64,000 nucleotides of DNA from Vibrio casei (GTDB lineage Bacteria; Pseudomonadota; Gammaproteobacteria; Enterobacterales; Vibrionaceae): contig NZ_AP018680.1 of assembly GCF_002218025.2 (NCBI RefSeq), positions 2,170,001 to 2,234,000 on the forward strand. The letters are read 5' to 3'. Under the pieces are notes generated by a model, which saw nothing but the letters and a program-made list of their open reading frames with translations, was not told the origin of the DNA and ran no database searches. Positions within the stretch are counted from its first letter, which is position 1, and every line of letters starts with the position of its first letter. Shown here one piece after another: positions 12,934-19,670 of this stretch. A program made the translations under genes and the position numbers.

Positions 12934-14285
12934 TTAACAGCCAACCCTTGTAAGTAAATCGATAAAAGAGGATTGCGCATTAGCAATCAGTCTTTCTTTA
13001 TCAACTAAACAACTTTCATTTTGGTAAATCACATTGCCATTTATCATACTGAGCTTTATATGAGCAGGTTCACCACATAGGATTGGCACATATAAAGTTG
13101 AATGAACCCCTTGATAGCGAACTTGATTTAAATCATAAAGTACAATATCAGCTGCAAAACCTACTTCTATTTTACCTACCTTATCTAAACCTAATAGCGA
13201 AGCCCCATTTTGAGTTCCCCATTTAACGACATTTTCTAGACTCGTACTTGCGGCACCATGAGTCGCCCTATGTAATAGCCAAGCTAGATTCAGCTCTTGA
13301 AGCATAGATCCCGATTCAGAAGAAGCCGAACCATCAACTCCGATGCTGATATTCATCCCCGCTTGTTCCATTTCAATAATAGGGGCGATTCCACTACCCA
13401 ATCGACAATTAGACGTAGGGCAATGTGAAATACCGGTTTTTGTTTCAGACAGTGTTCTTATGTCTTGCTCGTTAGCTTGCACTAATGAGCAAACCAAACA
13501 TCACTACCAAGCCACTCACATTCTGCGGCATAGTCCACAGCACTTTTCTCGTATTTAGATAACGACTGCTGCTGATCAAACTCCACCTCTAATAAATGAG
13601 AGTGCATTCTTAAGTTACGTTGGCGTGCAAAAGACGAGAGCTGTTTTAAATCTTCAGCTGGAGATGAATGGATTAAACTCGTGGGTGCCACCACCAACTG
13701 CCGCATCGGCATATCGGTATTTTGATGATATAGACTATAGCTATCATCCAAGCGTCGTAGCATTAGATCGATAGATTCAGGTTCAATTCCAGCTTTGGCG
13801 AGTCCTTTGTGTGTTCCTTTGGTTGTCGCGCCACCTCGACAAAGTACCAAACGTATTCCCATATCATCCGCCGCTTGCCACACTGCCGCTTCTAATTCAG
13901 GTGACGTCTTCGCGTGATAGAGATAATGGTGGTCCGCGCAAGTTGTCACACCAGAACGAATCAAATCATAAAATCCAAGGCATGCTGCGCTGTACATTAT
14001 TTCTGGTGTAATCTTTGGCCAATATTGATAAGGCACACTAGCAAGCCAATCACCTAGTGGTTGGTTTAGTCCAGCAGGAATACCTTTTAATATAGATTGA
14101 GCTAAATGATGGTGGGTATTGACGAAGCCGGGATAAACCACACATTGGCTGGCATCAATCAGCTGTTCACCTTCTTGCAGCAGAAGATCGGAGCCTATTT
14201 CCGTTATTACCCCCTTATCTATCCTTATATCTGTTGCTGTTTGTTCCGTAACTATCCCTTGTGCATTTTTAATTAGATATTTCAT
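12934..14285 (-). pseudogene. Amidohydrolase (8-oxoguanine deaminase / hydroxyatrazine hydrolase family), frameshifted
   Basis: Metal-dependent amidohydrolase whose closest known relatives deaminate 8-oxoguanine or hydroxylated triazines. The first part (14285 to about 13489) carries the N-terminal metal motif NTHHHL and the HSHLLE histidine. The second part (12934-13497) carries GISHCPTSNCRLGSG and the catalytic aspartate in GVDGSAS. The frame breaks at about 13485: minus-strand GCT CAT TAG ends the first frame, while one extra T (GCT CAT TTA GTG CAA) would restore A-H-L-V-Q, the expected family sequence. The start at 14285 follows a GGAG site. A xanthine-I-like riboswitch and a sigma-54-like promoter precede it. 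Either a true pseudogene or a sequencing error. Confidence 0.85.
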
Positions 14286-14315
14286 GATCACTCCATCACT
14301 ATCTTTCGACATGAT

Positions 14316-14360
14316 ATGAGCAATGTCCCAGCGCCAAAGCACCTAACCGCTTCTACTCAT
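14316..14360 (-). ncRNA. NMT1 motif (xanthine-I) riboswitch, copy 1
   Basis: The minus-strand leader of the amidohydrolase gene contains GAGTAGAAGCGG and, after a short hairpin (GTGC/GCGC), GGGACATTGCTC, closed by ATGAG/CTCAT. This matches what I know of the NMT1 motif, which senses xanthine and uric acid. The distal arm CTC followed by ATATCA can alternatively pair with TGATGGAG, which includes the ribosome-binding site. That suggests ligand binding turns translation on (inference). Confidence 0.88.
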
Positions 14361-14384
14361 CTAACATAACATTCATACTCAGCT

Positions 14385-14401
14385 AGCAATTAATAAGCCA
14401 G
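14385..14401 (-). promoter_or_regulatory. Sigma-54-like promoter for the amidohydrolase gene
   Basis: The minus strand reads CTGGCTTATTAATTGCT: GG and GC are separated by exactly 10 bp, with CTGGC and TTGCT at the conserved -24 and -12 positions. A start about 12 bp downstream would fall near 14374, just before the riboswitch. The central bases deviate from consensus. Confidence 0.65.
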
Positions 14402-14451
14402 AAAGTCATTCCCTCTATATATAGCTTTATATTGTTCAGAATAAGAAATGT

Positions 14452-14520
14452 TGCACCAAATAAATGCACAGTTAACTTTCTGCACTTTTTCAACGCAATC
14501 CACTGCACCAAAACGCTCCC
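14452..14520. promoter_or_regulatory. Cluster of NtrC-like binding sites
   Basis: TGCACCAAATAAATGCA (14452-14468) matches the NtrC dyad TGCACC-N5-GGTGCA at most positions. TGCACTTTTTCAACGCA (14481-14497) is a weaker copy, and TGCACCAAAA at 14504 is a half-site. They lie between two divergent sigma-54-like promoters, about 50-70 bp from the minus-strand one and 100-150 bp from the plus-strand one, the usual place for NtrC enhancers. Nitrogen control fits a purine-scavenging locus. Confidence 0.6.
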
Positions 14521-14605
14521 TAGATATAAAGGTAGAGCAAAATGTTAGCTGTTAAATAAATGTTATTTCTAACAATAAATCTATTTTTCGTTTTTTTATA
14601 TGCAT

Positions 14606-14622
14606 CTGGCATAGCGTTTGCT
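14606..14622 (+). promoter_or_regulatory. Sigma-54-like promoter for the purine ABC transporter operon
   Basis: CTGGCATAGCGTTTGCT agrees with the sigma-54 consensus YTGGCACGRNNNTTGCW at all but two defined bases, with GG and GC 10 bp apart. The predicted start near 14633 lies about 18 bp before the riboswitch. Confidence 0.75.
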
Positions 14623-14650
14623 CTATTAACTATGTGTGACAACCACAGCT

Positions 14651-14694
14651 GTGAGTAGAAGCGGTTAGATGCAAAACATCGGGACATTGCTCAC
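14651..14694 (+). ncRNA. NMT1 motif (xanthine-I) riboswitch, copy 2
   Basis: GTGAGTAGAAGCGG, a GATG/CATC hairpin, then GGGACATTGCTCAC. The outer stem is GTGAG/CTCAC. It lies 78 bases before the start of an NMT1-domain binding protein, the gene type after which the motif was named. Confidence 0.9.
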
Positions 14695-14772
14695 CATTAC
14701 CAAAAATTGCCAAAGTGCTATATGAATCATCATTAAGCCAATATGGAATTATATTGAGTAAAGGAGAACCAA

Positions 14773-15780
14773 ATGAAACTTTCAATCAAGCAATGCATCC
14801 ACTTAACGTTAACCACAGCTGCACTATCCACTAGCGTCAATGTCTTGGCCGCGGACAAAGTCAACTTCCAACTCGACTGGCTACCGGGGGGAGATAAAGC
14901 ACCAGTTTATGTTGCCGTGCAGCAAGGCTTTTTTGCCGAGCAAGATCTTGATGTCACCATTCGCCAAGGTAAAGATTCAACCGATGCAATCACTAAAGTT
15001 GCCACCGGTACTGCAGACATAGGCTCTTCTGATCTCGTGTCACTATTAGTCGCCAAGGCCAATGATGATGTGCCAGTGAAAGCGGTATATTCTGTCTTCA
15101 GCAAAGCGCCTTATGCTTTTTATGTATTGGAAGACTCTGGCATTAACTCTGTCAAAGACGTTGCCAATAAAAGCGTGGCAACCTCTCCTTTCACTTCTGC
15201 TAACGTATTCTTACCCCTACTACTGCGTAAAAACCATGTTGATGAAAGCAGCGTGAAAGTCACCAAAGCCGATCCGGGCGCACTCAATCCAATGCTGATC
15301 ACCGGCAAATCTGATGTGATGATCTCTTGGGTCACCGATACCGTTAAAAACCAAAGCCAAGCTGAAGCAGTAGGAAAGAAATTGAAGATCCTACCTTGGC
15401 ATGATGCAGGGTTAGATTTTTATTCCTCTTCACTTATCGCCAGTGATCGTTTCTTAGCGAAAAAGCCCGATGTCGCGAAACGCTTTATCAAAGCCTACGC
15501 AAAAGCCGTTGCCTATACATGGGAACATCCGCAGCAAAGCGCGCAAGATGTTCATAAAATGGTGCCAGAAGTGGATACCCAACAAGCCGCCGATACTATT
15601 ATGTCGATTAAAGACTTAGTGATTAATGAAGTCAGTAATAGAGATGGCATCGGTGCCTTTACCCCAGAGCGTCTTGCTGAAACCTGGAAGTGGACAGCCG
15701 AAGCTCAACAACTCGACGTCAATAAGTTTGATCCTGAAAGCGCTATTTCTCGTGACTTTATGCCGGGAGGTAAATCATGA
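14773..15780 (+). CDS. ABC transporter NMT1/THI5-like periplasmic binding protein
   Basis: Periplasmic substrate-binding protein of the NMT1/SsuA-like family, expected to deliver a small heterocyclic compound to the permease encoded downstream. A signal peptide is visible (hydrophobic core LTLTTAALSTSV, cleavage likely after V-L-A). The mature start VNFQLDWLPGGDKAPVYVAV is typical of the family, which binds pyrimidine precursors, purines or sulfonates. The riboswitch and the neighbouring deaminase and oxygenase point to a purine such as xanthine, guanine or urate rather than a thiamine precursor (inference). The start follows AAAGGAG. Its stop overlaps the ATPase start by 4 bp (ATGA). Confidence 0.88.
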   Translation: MKLSIKQCIHLTLTTAALSTSVNVLAADKVNFQLDWLPGGDKAPVYVAVQQGFFAEQDLDVTIRQGKDSTDAITKVATGTADIGSSDLVSLLVAKANDDVPVKAVYSVFSKAPYAFYVLEDSGINSVKDVANKSVATSPFTSANVFLPLLLRKNHVDESSVKVTKADPGALNPMLITGKSDVMISWVTDTVKNQSQAEAVGKKLKILPWHDAGLDFYSSSLIASDRFLAKKPDVAKRFIKAYAKAVAYTWEHPQQSAQDVHKMVPEVDTQQAADTIMSIKDLVINEVSNRDGIGAFTPERLAETWKWTAEAQQLDVNKFDPESAISRDFMPGGKS

Positions 15781-16592
15781 ACCCTTTTGTTTCTTTCAAA
15801 CAAGTTGGCCACACCTACCACAGTGACAATGGCTCGGTAAAAGTGTTAAACAACGTCAATTTTGATGTTGAGAAGAACCAGTTTATTTCGATCGTTGGTC
15901 CTTCAGGTTGTGATAAATCCACCTTGCTGAGATTACTTTCAGGACTCATGCAATCGACCGAAGGCCAAGTCGAAATCTTTGGCCGCCAAGTCACCGAACC
16001 GAGAGAAGACATCGGAATTGTTTTTCAAAAGCCGACCTTACTGCCGTGGAAGAATGTACTCGAAAACGTATTGTTTCCACTCAAACATAAGTTTGGTCAT
16101 ATCACCAATAAAGAGCGTGACTTTGCTAAACAGCTGATCAACAAAGTGGGATTAAAAGACTTTCATAACAGCATGCCGGATCAACTCTCCGGCGGTATGC
16201 AACAACGAGTAGGCATTGCACGAGCGCTGTTACTTGATCCTGATATTTTAATTATGGATGAGCCATTTTCCGCACTGGATGCACTGACCCGAGAAGAAAT
16301 GGGCTTTGAGTTACTACGCCTGTGGAATGAGAAGCCTAAAACCGTGTTATTTATTACTCACTCGATATCTGAAGCGGTCTTACTGTCAGACAAAGTACTA
16401 GTGATGGGCCCTCGTCCAAGTACCGTGGTAGAAGAAATTAATATCGATCTACCTAGACCTAGAACACTCGATACAATTCAACATCGACTATTTGCTGAAT
16501 ACACAGGGAAAATCAGGGAGCACTTTTACTCACCCCCTTCAACTCAGCAAGAAAACGAAAGCAATATCTCTCAAATAAGGACTGTCGCCTAG
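15777..16592 (+). CDS. ABC transporter ATPase with altered Walker A
   Basis: ATPase subunit of a nitrate/sulfonate/purine-type importer. It has the Q-loop (VFQKPTLLPW), signature motif (LSGGMQQRVGIARAL), Walker B (ILIMDEPFSALD) and switch histidine (FITHS). The Walker A motif reads GPSGCDKST instead of the usual GPSGCGKST: residue 46 is Asp (codon GAT at 15912-15914) where Gly is nearly invariant. A GGT-to-GAT change is one base. This substitution should hinder phosphate binding, so the importer may be inactive. The gene overlaps the binding-protein gene by 4 bp, and the permease follows after 56 bp. Confidence 0.92.
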   Translation: MNPFVSFKQVGHTYHSDNGSVKVLNNVNFDVEKNQFISIVGPSGCDKSTLLRLLSGLMQSTEGQVEIFGRQVTEPREDIGIVFQKPTLLPWKNVLENVLFPLKHKFGHITNKERDFAKQLINKVGLKDFHNSMPDQLSGGMQQRVGIARALLLDPDILIMDEPFSALDALTREEMGFELLRLWNEKPKTVLFITHSISEAVLLSDKVLVMGPRPSTVVEEINIDLPRPRTLDTIQHRLFAEYTGKIREHFYSPPSTQQENESNISQIRTVA

Positions 16593-16648
16593 CCTAAAGC
16601 TAACTAGCGATACTCTTTATTCATACGACGTCACTATAAGGAAATAGT

Positions 16649-17422
16649 ATGTCTATTAAAAAGCTTTATAAAAATAGCCTACCATTACTGGCGATGCTGG
16701 CTATTCTACCGATATGGGAAATCATCTGCCGCACATTTGAGATCCCTAACTTTATTTTGCCAGCACCATCGGCAATCGCAGAAGCCTTTATGCAAGTCTC
16801 GGCTGAACGCTGGCTCGATAATCTCTGGGCAACATTAAGAATCGCATTATTAGGGTTTGGCTTATCGCTGTTAGTCAGTATTCCTTTAGCAATAATGATG
16901 GTCAGCTCCAAGTTTTTAACTAAAGCGGTTTTCCCACTACTGGTAATCGTACAATCCACACCAGTGGTTGCCATTGCGCCACTACTTATTGTGATTTTAG
17001 GTACAGGAGATGCTCCACGTTTAGCCATCACCTGCTTAATTACCTTCTTCCCATTAGTGGTTTCTGCGACAACTGGCATGTTATCTACCCCATCAGAATT
17101 AATCGAGTTATCTAAGTCACTCAATGTGTCGCGAGCAAAAACCATTTGGCAAATTCGCCTACCTTATGCCATTCCCCATATCTTTAGTGGTGTCAAAGTG
17201 GCGATTACGCTGTCGGTGATTGGCGCGGTTATTTCAGAATTTGTCGCTGCCGAAAAAGGTCTAGGCTACTTTGTTCAATTCTCAACATCATACTTCAAGA
17301 TCCCACAAGCTTTTGCAGCCTTAGTCTTTCTATCGGCGGTGAGCATGCTGCTATTTAAATCCGCGCATTGGATCCAAAAAGGTTTCTTCGCTTGGAGTTT
17401 ACCTCAAGATAAAAGCCATTAA
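16649..17422 (+). CDS. ABC transporter permease (BPD family)
   Basis: Inner-membrane permease of 257 residues with about six hydrophobic segments and the cytoplasmic coupling loop of binding-protein-dependent permeases (ELSKSLNVSRAKTIWQIRLP followed by AIPHIFSGVKVA). It completes the importer with the preceding binding protein and ATPase. The start follows AAGGAAATAGT. The stop is only 7 bp before the end of an insertion sequence. Without that element, the deaminase start codon would lie about 28 bp after this stop, so the genes were probably one operon. Confidence 0.9.
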   Translation: MSIKKLYKNSLPLLAMLAILPIWEIICRTFEIPNFILPAPSAIAEAFMQVSAERWLDNLWATLRIALLGFGLSLLVSIPLAIMMVSSKFLTKAVFPLLVIVQSTPVVAIAPLLIVILGTGDAPRLAITCLITFFPLVVSATTGMLSTPSELIELSKSLNVSRAKTIWQIRLPYAIPHIFSGVKVAITLSVIGAVISEFVAAEKGLGYFVQFSTSYFKIPQAFAALVFLSAVSMLLFKSAHWIQKGFFAWSLPQDKSH

Positions 17423-17457
17423 CGGTGTTTGTCAAACTAGTTGTCGCGATCACTACG

Positions 17458-18507
17458 TTATGCACTCTCAGCCTTGACACTATTTTGTTCAGGGTTTAAG
17501 TACACTTCTTTTGGTAAATCCCAATTACGGATATTACCGCTCCAGCGCTCAGGGTGAGCATCTTTAGCACCTTGATAAACTTCTTTTCTATTAGCCAATA
17601 TGTCACCCGCTAATCCTGAATGCCTTTGATGTGGGCTGACGTATTTGATGCCACTATGTTTGTGGTTAAAATTATACCAGTGGCTAAATTTCAACACCCA
17701 ACTACGCGCCTCATCAATTGTTGAAAACCCTTTATACGGATAGTCAGGGCGATATTTACACGTTTTAAATATCGACTCAGCATAAGCATTATCATTGCTC
17801 ACCCTAGGACGATTAAAAGACGACACGACACCTAAACTATAAAGTGTTTCAAGCATTGATGAGCCTTTCATTGGGCTTCCATTATCCGAATGCAGTACCA
17901 GAGGATTATCTTTAACTCCTTCTTTTAAATGAGCTTTCTTAATTAATATTGATGCATTTTCTGCTGATTCGTCATCATGAATTTCCCATCCAACAATCTT
18001 TCGACTAAATATATCGAGTATCAAATATAAATAAAAATGCAGCCCTTTAGCGGGGCCTGGTAACCAAGTAATATCCCAACACCACACTTGGTTTGGCCCT
18101 GTAGCACAGTGTGTCGTCGGTACTTTTCTCTCTTTTATCTGACTACGTCCGCGAGCGTTTTGCTGTTTTTCTTCATGAAGAACACGATAATATGTTGATT
18201 CAGAAGCAAGATAAATACCCTCATCTGCTAATGTAGGGACGATTTGGCTTGGTGGTAAGCTCTTAAAATCATCGCTATTAACGATGGCTAATATGTTATC
18301 TCTCTCTGCTTTTGATAGCTTATTTTTTGGCTCAGGGCGCTGAGATATTGGTCTACCATCTGTTTTTATGTTCCCGTCAACAGTCCAACGTTGATACGTC
18401 CGGACACTGATCCCAAGTTCACGGCAAGCTTTAAACTTTGGCGCACCAGAACTCACAGCTTCATTAACTAGTTTAACTGCTTGAATGCGAGCTGAGTCGA
18501 GGATCAT
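17458..18507 (-). CDS. IS3-like transposase OrfB (rve integrase core)
   Basis: Catalytic subunit of 349 residues. An N-terminal helix-turn-helix region (GISVRTYQRW) is followed by the integrase core with D145 in WCWDITW, D208 in HSDNG and E244 in AESIFK. The 35-residue gap between the last two gives the D,D(35)E pattern. Both frames look intact. Its start overlaps the OrfA stop in an ATGA, which implies translational coupling rather than the slippery-site frameshift common in IS3 elements. Confidence 0.9.
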   Translation of the reverse strand: MILDSARIQAVKLVNEAVSSGAPKFKACRELGISVRTYQRWTVDGNIKTDGRPISQRPEPKNKLSKAERDNILAIVNSDDFKSLPPSQIVPTLADEGIYLASESTYYRVLHEEKQQNARGRSQIKERKVPTTHCATGPNQVWCWDITWLPGPAKGLHFYLYLILDIFSRKIVGWEIHDDESAENASILIKKAHLKEGVKDNPLVLHSDNGSPMKGSSMLETLYSLGVVSSFNRPRVSNDNAYAESIFKTCKYRPDYPYKGFSTIDEARSWVLKFSHWYNFNHKHSGIKYVSPHQRHSGLAGDILANRKEVYQGAKDAHPERWSGNIRNWDLPKEVYLNPEQNSVKAESA

Positions 18508-19001
18508 TCGTCCTCGGCTTCCCCCCAGATCGCATTTGCTTTTTTTCTTAACACCAATAGTGCTGCGGTTTCAGCGAGTGCCTTATCTTTTCGACGTAGC
18601 TCCTTTTCTAATTGATTGATCTGTTTTTTATCTTTCTTTGTTTCGGTGGAGAAGGCTTTTTCTTGCTCTTTAACGTTAGCGTTTGCATCTATACACGCAT
18701 TTCGCCAAGCCGATACTTGTTCCACATAAAGACCTTTGCCTCGGCAATATTCCGCTAACTCAGCTTGATTTAAAGAGGCTGTTTCCAACACGACTGAGAA
18801 TTTATTTGCTGATGACCACTGCTCAGCATTCTTTCCATCACCTGGCACTAAATGCCCCTTATCAATTGCTTGTTTTCGCCAATTATACAAGGTTGATTCA
18901 CCAATCCCCATCTCGATTGATAATTGGGCTATTGCTATATTATTTGGAGGCATCATCTTCTGAAGAGCCGACTCTTTGCTTTGCGCTGAATAATGTTTCA
19001 T
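18504..19001 (-). CDS. IS3-like transposase OrfA
   Basis: DNA-binding helper protein of 165 residues. It has an N-terminal helix-turn-helix (LSIEMGIGESTLYNWRKQ), a second HTH-like part (ELAEYCRGKGLYVEQVSAW) and a C-terminal charged leucine-rich helix (around 120-155) likely to form a coiled coil with OrfB. I chose the ATG at 18999-19001 (MKHYSAQSK) because the 51 extra upstream residues of the open frame run across the element end. The distance to the right end is 58 bp. Confidence 0.85.
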   Translation of the reverse strand: MKHYSAQSKESALQKMMPPNNIAIAQLSIEMGIGESTLYNWRKQAIDKGHLVPGDGKNAEQWSSANKFSVVLETASLNQAELAEYCRGKGLYVEQVSAWRNACIDANANVKEQEKAFSTETKKDKKQINQLEKELRRKDKALAETAALLVLRKKANAIWGEAEDE

Positions 19002-19080
19002 TGTTACTCCACGCCCTCTGTTTAATGGTTGAATATTAAGCGCGACAACTAGTCTGACAGAGAGGGTTAAGGAGCGAGCC

Positions 19081-19554
19081 ATGACACCAGAACAAGACAA
19101 AAAACACTTACAGCAAAGTCTCGATTTAGCTGAAAAAGCCAAGCAGCAAGGCATTCATCCTTTTGCAACAATTTTAGTCAACGCTCAAGGCGAAGTGCTG
19201 CTTGAACAAATCAATGGCTATCTGCCAAATAAAGATATGACCGGCCATGCTGAGCGATTAATTATGACGGAAGCGAGTCAAAAATATCGCCCTGATTATT
19301 TGAAAGACTGCACTCTGTATATTTCTGCCGAACCTTGCGCCATGTGCGCCGGAGCGATTTATTGGGCGGGCGTAGGGCGAGTGGTTTACGGATTAAGTGA
19401 ACATCGGCTAAAACAAATCACCGGTAATCACCCTGAGAACCCAACCTTAGATCTACCTTGTCGCACTGTTTTTTCAGCAGGACAACGACCGATGGAAATC
19501 ATTGGTCCACTGATGGAAGAGCAAGCGGCGCAAATACATGATGGGGTTTGGTAA
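19081..19554 (+). CDS. Guanine deaminase-like zinc deaminase (GuaD type)
   Basis: Cytidine-deaminase-fold enzyme of 157 residues with zinc-binding H56-A-E58 and P-C86-A-M-C89. The length, the SAEPCAMCAGAIYWAGVGRVVYGL block and the short charged C-terminus fit bacterial guanine deaminases of the B. subtilis GuaD type (guanine to xanthine plus ammonia) better than the tRNA deaminase TadA. Context supports this: a purine-type importer upstream and a riboswitch plus oxygenase downstream. The start codon follows AAGGAG 5 bases upstream. The IS lies 21 bp before it and probably separates it from the original operon promoter. Confidence 0.78.
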   Translation: MTPEQDKKHLQQSLDLAEKAKQQGIHPFATILVNAQGEVLLEQINGYLPNKDMTGHAERLIMTEASQKYRPDYLKDCTLYISAEPCAMCAGAIYWAGVGRVVYGLSEHRLKQITGNHPENPTLDLPCRTVFSAGQRPMEIIGPLMEEQAAQIHDGVW

Positions 19555-19586
19555 ACCTTCTTATACATAACAGAATAAACACAACA

Positions 19587-19633
19587 GGAGTAGAAGCGGT
19601 CTGTAATGGGTAACCATTGCTGGGCATTGCTCC
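19587..19633 (+). ncRNA. NMT1 motif (xanthine-I) riboswitch, copy 3, slightly divergent
   Basis: GGAGTAGAAGCGG, a 7-bp inner stem (GTAATGG/CCATTGC, loop GTAA), then GGGCATTGCTCC. It lacks one A found in the other two copies (GGGACATTGC). The outer stem is GGAG/CTCC. Its last six bases including the next AA (CTCCAA) are exactly complementary to TTGGAG, the ribosome-binding site at 19658-19663. This gives a simple switch: free RNA hides the site, ligand-bound RNA releases it (inference). Confidence 0.85.
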
Positions 19634-19670
19634 AATCACTAAGCACACGCTTAACTATTGGAGAAATAAT

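Larger units (their letters stand above)
17430..19059 (-). mobile_element. IS3-like insertion sequence with 19-bp inverted ends
   Basis: A 1630-bp element with ends TGTCAAACTAGTTGTCGCG (left, 17430-17448) and TGTCAGACTAGTTGTCGCG (right, read inward from 19059), matching at 18 of 19 bases and beginning TG as in the IS3 family. It encodes an OrfA and an OrfB with a DDE integrase core on the minus strand, against the host operon. I see no convincing direct target duplication at the two edges, so the exact ends may differ by a few bases or the flanks may have rearranged. Confidence 0.85.

Noticed and set aside
14651..14694. Thiamine pyrophosphate riboswitch before the NMT1/THI5-like binding protein
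   Set aside because: No THI-box sequence is present; the element fits the NMT1 xanthine-type motif and the neighbours are purine enzymes.
16666..17145. 159-codon open frame antisense to the permease gene
   Set aside because: It mirrors the codon pattern of the permease, which has clear family motifs; no independent ribosome-binding site or homology.
18500..18510. Programmed frameshift between OrfA and OrfB of the IS3-like element
   Set aside because: OrfB has its own ATG overlapping the OrfA stop (ATGA) and no A-rich slippery heptamer is seen at the junction.
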